Of a DNA stretch of 38,084 bases, positions 31,099 through 38,084 are shown one piece after another. Each line of letters opens with the position of its first letter. Position 1 is the first letter of the stretch. Made by a program: the position numbers and the translations under genes. Location of the stretch: assembly GCA_947459115.1 (NCBI GenBank), contig CANHCC010000003.1:1-38084 (forward strand). The letters run 5' to 3'. The stretch is from Bacteroidota bacterium. Lineage in GTDB: Bacteria; Bacteroidota; Bacteroidia; J057; RFSG01. The notes beneath the pieces are model-generated. The model worked only from the letters and a program-made list of their open reading frames with translations. It was not told where the DNA came from and ran no database searches.

Positions 31099-31656
31099 TC
31101 AGGAACGAATATCTTTAAGTTTTGAAACCGGAAGATTCAGGAGTTCAAAATCTGGATAATCCTCCATTAAAATTCTAAATTTTTCCAAATAGGTGCCTGT
31201 AGAATTTTTATTCTTTGTAACAAAAGAGGTAATTTTTTGAAAGTACTCCCGAATGGAGGGATGCGCCTTATCTACAATCAGACCCTGAATTTTATCCATT
31301 TCAAATTCTTTCTCATTGGCGAAATAGGTAATCAAAAGGGGCTTCATCTTTTTCTTTTCTTCATCCTCAAAGGCGGAATTACAAAAAGCTTTGATAACAT
31401 CAAATAAAACCGTTCTGTGATTGGTGTTTTTGAAAAAAAGGCTCAGCTCCATCCAGAAGATGTAAGGGATATAAACGCCACCGGCAACATCCATAACCTG
31501 GTTTCGAAACATGCGATAGTCATCTTCGCCTTTATTTTTCATATCCAGGCACAAGGATTTTAAATCCGCCAATACCTGATCCCGATTTTCGTCTAGATCC
31601 GCACCGGCCTTTTCTTCTATCCGGGTAATCAATTGATTTATTTCTGCAACTGTCAT
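31099..31656 (-). CDS. Hypothetical protein
   Basis: 185 aa helical, no recognised domain. Confidence 0.5.
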   Translation of the reverse strand: MTVAEINQLITRIEEKAGADLDENRDQVLADLKSLCLDMKNKGEDDYRMFRNQVMDVAGGVYIPYIFWMELSLFFKNTNHRTVLFDVIKAFCNSAFEDEEKKKMKPLLITYFANEKEFEMDKIQGLIVDKAHPSIREYFQKITSFVTKNKNSTGTYLEKFRILMEDYPDFELLNLPVSKLKDIRS

Positions 31657-31808
31657 GAAATACTAATTCTATTATGATTCAAATGGCAAATTTAATACAA
31701 ATTCAGGACTCTTTCAGGCATAAAAGTAGCAGTTCATATGGATTTTGAAACAGAATATTAAGTATTTTTAAGCCCTGAAAGCTAAAATAGAGAGCCGAGA
31801 ACAGGATT

Positions 31809-33551
31809 ATGAGCGAAAACGTATCCAAAATCAGCATCGACGGGAAAGAATTTGAATTTGTTTCTTCCGGTCCGGACAAGGAAAAAAGAAAGTTGTTGCA
31901 GTTTGCACTGGACAACGGTGTAGATATTCCATATTTCTGCTACCACGAGGGTATGTCCATCCCCACTAATTGTCGTATGTGCCTGATAGAACTCGGGAAT
32001 CCCGTCATAGATCGGGGAACGGGTCAGGCAGTATTAGAAGAAGATGGCAGCCCTAAGATTGGCTGGATGCATAAACCTATGACTTCCTGCAATCTGGATT
32101 TAAGCCCGGGTATGGTGATTAAAACGCAGAAAACTTCCCCAAAAATCAAAAAAGCTCAGGAAGGCGTTTTGGAATTTATGCTCATCAATCACCCTCTGGA
32201 TTGTCCGATTTGCGATCAAGCCGGTGAGTGCCCACTTCAGATCAACACGTATAAGTTTGGTCCCGAGGGTTCGAGATATGAACTGAGCAAAGTTCATAAG
32301 CCCAAGCGTATTGAACTGGGCCCTCATGTTACGCTGGATGCGGAAAGATGTATTAACTGCACGCGTTGTACCCGATTCACAGAAGAAATCTCCAAAACGG
32401 ATCAATTAACCATTATCTCCCGAGGAGACAAAAACCATCCGGCAGTTGCGCCTGGAAAAACATTCGATGATGCCTACTCCATGAATGTGATAGATCTTTG
32501 TCCGGTAGGTGCATTAACCAGTACTGATTTCCGTTTTAAAGCGCGTGTATGGGAAATGAATTATACGCCTACCCTTTGTACTGGTTGCGCTAAAGGATGT
32601 AGTGTGAATGTTTGGGTTAAAGACAATCAGGTCCTTCGTCAAACCCCAAGAGAGAATCGTAAGATTAACGATTGGTGGATGTGCGATGAAGGCAGATTAG
32701 ACATTGACAAATTGAATCATAACCGTACTTCCGGGATAAAACTCAAAGGGGATGTTCCGGTTACATTTGAAGCGGGCATTCAAAAAGCAGCAGACTTACT
32801 TGCCCAGGCCAATAAATCCAAAGTGCTATTTGCAGGGTCTCCCTATGCCTCTCTCGAGTCGAATTATGCAATTGCTAAACTCGCAAGAGAATATAATAAC
32901 AGTACCGTTGTCTTCACCGGTCACACACAGACTGGGTGGGGAGATGATCTTTTGAAAAAGGATGATCGTACCCCCAATCGCAAAGCTTGTGAATTATTGG
33001 GTTTTACAGAAGTAAGTGCAGAAGAATTCAGCAATATGGCTGCTCAGGCCGATTTGGTTTACATGTTGGAAAATGACCGCTTGCTGGATTCAATAGAAAT
33101 TTCAGAAAACACACGCATCATTGCCCATGCCACCCGTCATGGCAAAAATTCTGACAAATGCACGATGATTCTTCCTGCAGCCACTCACCTGGAGGCAGCT
33201 GGTACATTCATCAACGAAGGCAATATCGCACAGCTAACCCGCCAGGCGAAAGAAATCCGTCAAATGAGCCCTGAAATGTGGATGAGTATGTCCAAAAGCA
33301 GATCTGATAAAGGAGCGGTTTTGATGGATAACTGGAAACATGCGGACCATATTTTAGATTGCCTTGCTTCCTATTCTATCATAAGTAGAATTTCCAAAAA
33401 AGCCGGCGTCCCTGCCTTACCAGAAAGTCATAAAGAGTTGTTTGCTCAACTTAAACAACAATACCCTGAATTATTATCAGACTTAAAATTATCCGCTTTT
33501 GTTCCGAAAGAGGCATTCAAAATGAATCAGTTTGATTTTGCCATAGGATAA
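31809..33551 (+). CDS. nuoG: NADH-quinone oxidoreductase subunit G-like
   Basis: N-terminal 2Fe-2S 'CYHEGMSIPTNCRMCLIE', 'HPLDCPICDQAGECPLQ', 'ERCINCTRCTRFTEE', 'CTGCAKGCSVNVWVKDN'. Confidence 0.9.
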   Translation: MSENVSKISIDGKEFEFVSSGPDKEKRKLLQFALDNGVDIPYFCYHEGMSIPTNCRMCLIELGNPVIDRGTGQAVLEEDGSPKIGWMHKPMTSCNLDLSPGMVIKTQKTSPKIKKAQEGVLEFMLINHPLDCPICDQAGECPLQINTYKFGPEGSRYELSKVHKPKRIELGPHVTLDAERCINCTRCTRFTEEISKTDQLTIISRGDKNHPAVAPGKTFDDAYSMNVIDLCPVGALTSTDFRFKARVWEMNYTPTLCTGCAKGCSVNVWVKDNQVLRQTPRENRKINDWWMCDEGRLDIDKLNHNRTSGIKLKGDVPVTFEAGIQKAADLLAQANKSKVLFAGSPYASLESNYAIAKLAREYNNSTVVFTGHTQTGWGDDLLKKDDRTPNRKACELLGFTEVSAEEFSNMAAQADLVYMLENDRLLDSIEISENTRIIAHATRHGKNSDKCTMILPAATHLEAAGTFINEGNIAQLTRQAKEIRQMSPEMWMSMSKSRSDKGAVLMDNWKHADHILDCLASYSIISRISKKAGVPALPESHKELFAQLKQQYPELLSDLKLSAFVPKEAFKMNQFDFAIG

Positions 33552-33573
33552 AATCCTGTCGTCATAAGTTCAA

Positions 33574-33607
33574 TAAAAAAAGCAACTCATCCGGGTTGCT
33601 TTTTTTA
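33574..33607. terminator. Rho-independent terminator after nuoG
   Basis: A7-GCAAC-tcatccgg-GTTGC-T7 hairpin. Confidence 0.88.
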
Positions 33608-33613
33608 TTTATG

Positions 33614-33711
33614 GCTTGGTGCAAGCCCCCGCTTGGTGCAAGCCTCTGCTTGGTGCAAGCCTCTGCTTGGTGCAAGCACCCGCTTGGTGCAAGCACCCGC
33701 TTGGTGCAAGC
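33614..33711. repeat. Array A3: 6 copies of GCTTGGTGCAAGCnnnn, exact 17-bp period
   Basis: Units start at 33614, 33631, 33648, 33665, 33682, 33699; same core as the arrays around RAYT1. Confidence 0.97.
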
Positions 33712-33747
33712 AAAAAGAAACGCCGATTGATATAATCAACCGGCGTT
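33711..33747 (-). terminator. Rho-independent terminator of the atp operon
   Basis: On the - strand AACGCCG-G-TTGAT-TAT-ATCAA-T-CGGCGTT followed by TCTTTTTG. Confidence 0.82.
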
Positions 33748-33768
33748 CGCTTGTGTGTGTATTAAATA

Positions 33769-34662
33769 TTAATTAGACTCCAGAGCATTGGCTCCACCCA
33801 CAATTTCCAAAAGTTCTTTGGTAATGGCAGCCTGACGCGCAGTGTTGTAGTATAATTTTAACTTACCCAATAATTCATTCGCATTCTCGGTTGCTTTATC
33901 CATCGCCGTCATTCTCGCCCCGTGCTCAGCTGCATTGGACTCAAGAACAGCTTTAAACAATTGAATCTTAATACTCTTAGGTAACAAATCCGACAAAATC
34001 TCTTCACGACCGGGCTCAAAGATATAATCCACGGATGAAGTTTTACCGCCTCCTGTTTGCTCCGGCATACTGATCGGCAATACCACTTCATTTACTCTTC
34101 TCTGAGTTGCGACATTCTTGAATTCATTGAATACCACTTCTACCCTATCCCACTCCTTCTGAACAAAACCGCTAATCACGCGGTCGGCAACTTCATTCAC
34201 CCGATCAAAACTCAATTGAGAAAACAAATCGGTGTTTTTGTTGTCGAGAATATTGAACTTCCTTTTGTTGAAGAATTCGAAACCGTATTTTCCAATACAC
34301 AGCAGGCTTACATTACCAGCTTTATACTGTTCAGAATATTTCTCTTGAATCAACTGAACCGTACCTTTATTGACATTCGCGTTAAAAGCACCACAAAGCC
34401 CTTTATTGGAGGTTACTACCACAATCAATACTTTATCCAGACTTCTGTTTTCTGTGAGAGGAGATAAAGCTTCCGCCTCAGAGGAATTTCCCTGAAGGTT
34501 GTCAATCAAATCCCTCAGCTTTCCTGCGTAAGGTCTCAGCATAATGATATTATCCTGAGCTCTTCTAAGCTTAGCCGCAGAAACCATTTTCATGGCCTTG
34601 GTAATCTGCTGCGTACTTTTAACGCTCTTGATACGATTGCGTATTTCTTTCAGGTTTGCCAT
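33769..34662 (-). CDS. atpG: ATP synthase F1 subunit gamma
   Basis: 'MANLKEIRNRIKSVKSTQQITKAMKMVSAAKLRRAQ'; C-terminal 'YNTARQAAITKELLEIVGGANAL'. Confidence 0.98.
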   Translation of the reverse strand: MANLKEIRNRIKSVKSTQQITKAMKMVSAAKLRRAQDNIIMLRPYAGKLRDLIDNLQGNSSEAEALSPLTENRSLDKVLIVVVTSNKGLCGAFNANVNKGTVQLIQEKYSEQYKAGNVSLLCIGKYGFEFFNKRKFNILDNKNTDLFSQLSFDRVNEVADRVISGFVQKEWDRVEVVFNEFKNVATQRRVNEVVLPISMPEQTGGGKTSSVDYIFEPGREEILSDLLPKSIKIQLFKAVLESNAAEHGARMTAMDKATENANELLGKLKLYYNTARQAAITKELLEIVGGANALESN

Positions 34663-34681
34663 TTCGTCAAGTATTTCCTAA

Positions 34682-36262
34682 TCAGGCTTTATAAAGAGAG
34701 GAAACTTCGGCAGCCACCTGGCGGAGATTTTTCTCCACCTCATCTGTAAGCTTTCCATCCTTAATATCAGCCAAAGTCTGAGCGTATTTATTTTTCAAAA
34801 GATCCAGATAATTTCTTTCGAACTCTTTTACCTTGTCAACCGGCACATCATCAATCAGACCTTTAGTAGAAGCATAAATCACAGCAACTTGTTCTTCTAC
34901 GGACATAGGCACATATTGGGCCTGCTTTAATACTTCCACATTGCGTTTACCTCTTTCAAGTTGGCGCTTGGTGGTTGCGTCCAAGTCTGATCCGAATTTA
35001 GCGAAAGCTTCCAGCTCGCGATACTGAGCCAAATCCAGCTTCAGGGTACCAGCTACCTTTTTCATGGATTTAATCTGAGCAGATCCACCCACACGAGATA
35101 CCGAAATACCCACATTGATAGCAGGTCTTACACCGGAGTTAAACAATGCGGACTCCAGGAATATCTGACCATCTGTGATAGAAATAACATTGGTCGGAAT
35201 GTAGGCAGAAACGTCCCCTGCCTGAGTTTCAATAATCGGAAGAGCTGTTAAAGAACCTCCGCCTTTAATAATGGGACGGAAAGACTCCGGAAGGTCGTTC
35301 ATATTGGCAGCGATGCTATCATTGCTGATAATTTTAGCTGCTCTTTCCAACAAACGAGAGTGAAGGTAGAATACATCCCCGGGATAAGCTTCCCTTCCTG
35401 GAGGACGACGCAACAAGAGAGAGACCTCACGGTAAGCAACTGCTTGCTTAGAAAGATCATCATATACGATAAGCGCATGACGACCTGTATCTCTAAAGAA
35501 TTCGCCGATAGCAGCACCGGCGAAGGGCGCATAAAACTGATTTGGTGCCGGATCTGAGGCAGGAGCGGAGACCACAATGGTATATTCCATTGCCCCATTT
35601 TGCTCCAGCGTTTTCACGATTTGTGCAACCGTAGAAGCCTTCTGACCGCAGGCAACATAAATACAATATACAGGCTTCCCATTTTTAAAGCCTTCTTTCT
35701 GATTGATGATTGTATCAATAGCAACGGCTGTTTTACCTGTCTGACGATCACCGATAATTAATTCTCTCTGACCACGACCAATTGGAATCATGGCATCCAC
35801 TGCCTTCAAACCCGTTTGAAGTGGTTCATTAACCGGCTGACGGAAAATTACCCCCGGCGCTTTTCTTTCGATTGGTGCCTCATATAACTGACCTTGAAGC
35901 GGACCTTTTCCATCAATGGGTTCACCAAGTGGATTAATAACACGACCAAGCATCCCCTCTCCCACTTTAATGGAAGCAATCTGCCGGGTTCTTTTTACAG
36001 ACTCCCCTTCTTTGATGCCTTCGGAAACCCCAAGGATTACCGCACCGACATTATCTTCTTCCAGGTTAAGGACAATCCCTTTGAGTCCGTTTCTGAACTC
36101 AATCAACTCCCCGGATTGTACGCCTGTCATGCCGTAAATACGGGCAATACCATCACCAACCTGAAGAACAGTACCTACCTCTTCCAAATCCGCACCTGAA
36201 CGGAAGCCGGAGAGCTGCTCCTTTAATATTGCTGAAACTTCATCTGGTCTGACCTGTGCCAT
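34682..36262 (-). CDS. atpA: ATP synthase F1 subunit alpha
   Basis: '[19 protein letters not shown]', '[17 protein letters not shown]'. Confidence 0.99.
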   Translation of the reverse strand: MAQVRPDEVSAILKEQLSGFRSGADLEEVGTVLQVGDGIARIYGMTGVQSGELIEFRNGLKGIVLNLEEDNVGAVILGVSEGIKEGESVKRTRQIASIKVGEGMLGRVINPLGEPIDGKGPLQGQLYEAPIERKAPGVIFRQPVNEPLQTGLKAVDAMIPIGRGQRELIIGDRQTGKTAVAIDTIINQKEGFKNGKPVYCIYVACGQKASTVAQIVKTLEQNGAMEYTIVVSAPASDPAPNQFYAPFAGAAIGEFFRDTGRHALIVYDDLSKQAVAYREVSLLLRRPPGREAYPGDVFYLHSRLLERAAKIISNDSIAANMNDLPESFRPIIKGGGSLTALPIIETQAGDVSAYIPTNVISITDGQIFLESALFNSGVRPAINVGISVSRVGGSAQIKSMKKVAGTLKLDLAQYRELEAFAKFGSDLDATTKRQLERGKRNVEVLKQAQYVPMSVEEQVAVIYASTKGLIDDVPVDKVKEFERNYLDLLKNKYAQTLADIKDGKLTDEVEKNLRQVAAEVSSLYKA

Positions 36263-36267
36263 GTTCT

Positions 36268-36843
36268 TTAATTTTTAATATATGGATTACTGTTGAATTG
36301 CTGACTTAATCTTCTCAGAGACTCTGAGAAACTTTGATCGTATTGTAAATCTCCCGCTTTCAGAATAAATCCCCCTATTAAAGTAGGATCTATTTTTTCC
36401 ACCAAAGAGATGGTTGTATTGGATTTACCCGCCTGACGGGCGAGAAGTTCCTGGATTTTAGTTAACAAGGAAGACCGAGTTGCTTCTGAAACCGGCCCGG
36501 CTGTAATAACCTGTACTTCGGTAATATTGTGCAGACGACGATACAACTGAATGTACTCTTCACCTATAGTGGCTAAAACTGAAGAACGATTTTTATGGGT
36601 AATCAGAGCAAAGGCTTCCATTACCAATGGATTCATTTTGTCTTGGAAGAGGGATTGTAAAATTTGCTTCTTCTTATCACCTTGAATCAAAGGACTGCGC
36701 AGCATCAGAACGAATTCCCGATTTTCCATACATACCGAACGGAAAAGCTCCATGTCGTCCAACACCTGCTTATCAATGCCTTTCTGGATAGCCAAATCCA
36801 TGATGGCTTTAGCATACCTTTGGCCGATTCTTTCTGCTACCAT
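36268..36843 (-). CDS. atpH: ATP synthase F1 subunit delta
   Basis: '[13 protein letters not shown]'; C-terminal '[30 protein letters not shown]'. Confidence 0.95.
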   Translation of the reverse strand: MVAERIGQRYAKAIMDLAIQKGIDKQVLDDMELFRSVCMENREFVLMLRSPLIQGDKKKQILQSLFQDKMNPLVMEAFALITHKNRSSVLATIGEEYIQLYRRLHNITEVQVITAGPVSEATRSSLLTKIQELLARQAGKSNTTISLVEKIDPTLIGGFILKAGDLQYDQSFSESLRRLSQQFNSNPYIKN

Positions 36844-36844
36844 A

Positions 36845-37339
36845 TCAGTTAAATTGAATATCTCCGATTAACCGCTTCACAGTGGCTTCCTGCTCGGCTG
36901 CATCCGCCATTTTTTGCTTGAGTATTTTCTCTGCAATTTCTATAGACATACGACCGACTTCATTTTTTAATTCTGTAATCGCTGCCATCTTCTCAGATTC
37001 AATTTGTTTTCTGGCATTTTCCAGTGCACGAGCGGTTTCTGACCCGGCAGATTCTCTGGCTTCAGCCAAAATTTTCTCTTTTAAATCCCTTGCCTCTTTC
37101 AAGATTAAATCTCTTTCTTTGCGGGCCTCATTCAGCAATTTCTGATTATCCGCCTGAAGTTTAGACATTTCATCTCTGGCTTTTTCAGCAGCCTGCAATG
37201 AAGCTTCTATAGAAGACTCTCTTTCTTGAATAGCTTTCAAAATAGCAGTCCATGCAAATTTTCTTAAAATCAGGAACAGGATCAGGAAAAGAACCAGTGC
37301 CCAAAAAAACAAACCGAAATTAGGTAATACAAACTCCAT
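36845..37339 (-). CDS. atpF: ATP synthase F0 subunit b
   Basis: N-terminal TM then long charged helix; operon position. Confidence 0.95.
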   Translation of the reverse strand: MEFVLPNFGLFFWALVLFLILFLILRKFAWTAILKAIQERESSIEASLQAAEKARDEMSKLQADNQKLLNEARKERDLILKEARDLKEKILAEARESAGSETARALENARKQIESEKMAAITELKNEVGRMSIEIAEKILKQKMADAAEQEATVKRLIGDIQFN

Positions 37340-37400
37340 AATTTATTAAGTGTCTTAACTTACTACTGTGTTGAATCTATGTGTCAGATAAACTCTGGTG

Positions 37401-37437
37401 TTCTCCGGTCCTGAGCCAATCGCCCGGAACCGGAGAA
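37401..37437. other. Intra-operon inverted repeat between atpE and atpF
   Basis: TTCTCCGGT (37401-37409) and ACCGGAGAA (37429-37437), 9-bp perfect arms, 19-nt loop; no adjacent T tract. Confidence 0.75.
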
Positions 37438-37448
37438 TTTCAGAGGAA

Positions 37449-37709
<261 letters not shown>

Positions 37710-38084
37710 TTAATGATGTGCGTGAGCCTCTGCCTCGTGATGGTCATGTGAATGATCTTCCATCGCCTGACCAATGAATACAGCGGTTAACAAAGTAAAT
37801 ACATATGCCTGAACTGCTGCTACGAGCACTTCAAGACAAAAGACGAAAATACCAAAGGCAACCGTTAAAGGTGCGATGCCCAGCCCTGCACCAATACTAC
37901 TGCCCCCTTTGCCAAGAATAAAGATTAACCCAATAAGCGCCAGGATCATCAAGTGACCTGCTGCAATATTGGCAAATAAACGCACGGTCAAGGCAAAAGG
38001 CTTGGTAAACATACCCACCAGCTCCACCGGTAACATGAGGAACTTTACAGGCAAGGGCACGCCAGGGAACCAAAAGATATGCCC
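37710..38084 (-). CDS. atpB: ATP synthase F0 subunit a (N-terminus beyond the window edge)
   Basis: 'LPVELVGMFTKPFALTVRLFANIAAGHL'; the reading frame remains open to 38084. Confidence 0.95.
   Translation of the reverse strand, partial: GHIFWFPGVPLPVKFLMLPVELVGMFTKPFALTVRLFANIAAGHLMILALIGLIFILGKGGSSIGAGLGIAPLTVAFGIFVFCLEVLVAAVQAYVFTLLTAVFIGQAMEDHSHDHHEAEAHAHH

Overview
Chromosomal window from a Bacteroidetes (Bacteroidota) bacterium, possibly Saprospiria-like; taxon inferred from T9SS sorting tails, PorV-like protein, and the atpB-E-F-H-A-G block without atpD/atpC. Most of it is ordinary core genome: groES/groEL, greA-HIT, Mrp-Nfu, nuoG, an F-type ATP synthase operon, a TonB receptor/T9SS/PorV-like operon, an ABC exporter, and a wall-hydrolase/permease gene run. 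The unusual part is a set of short palindromic tandem-repeat systems. (A) A 17-bp unit GCTTGGTGCAAGCnnnn, with core GCTTG-GTG-CAAGC, in exact 17-bp phase. It brackets a Y1/HUH transposase-like gene (RAYT1): 8 copies upstream, 2 downstream, plus a detached 6-copy array between nuoG and atpG. (B) A second Y1/HUH gene (RAYT2) whose coding region carries an in-frame block of 9-bp repeats, a perfect 18-bp palindrome and a C-rich hexamer tail. The same 26-nt palindrome module recurs downstream, after an 18-bp tandem array. (C) A 7-copy GGTAAG-TAA-CTTACC array with 6-9 nt G tracts filling the divergent intergenic region upstream of mrp. A and B look like REP/RAYT-type systems built as head-to-tail arrays rather than classic inverted REP pairs. 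C has the same architecture with no RAYT in view. All calls were made by eye from the sequence and the supplied ORF track; no searches were run.
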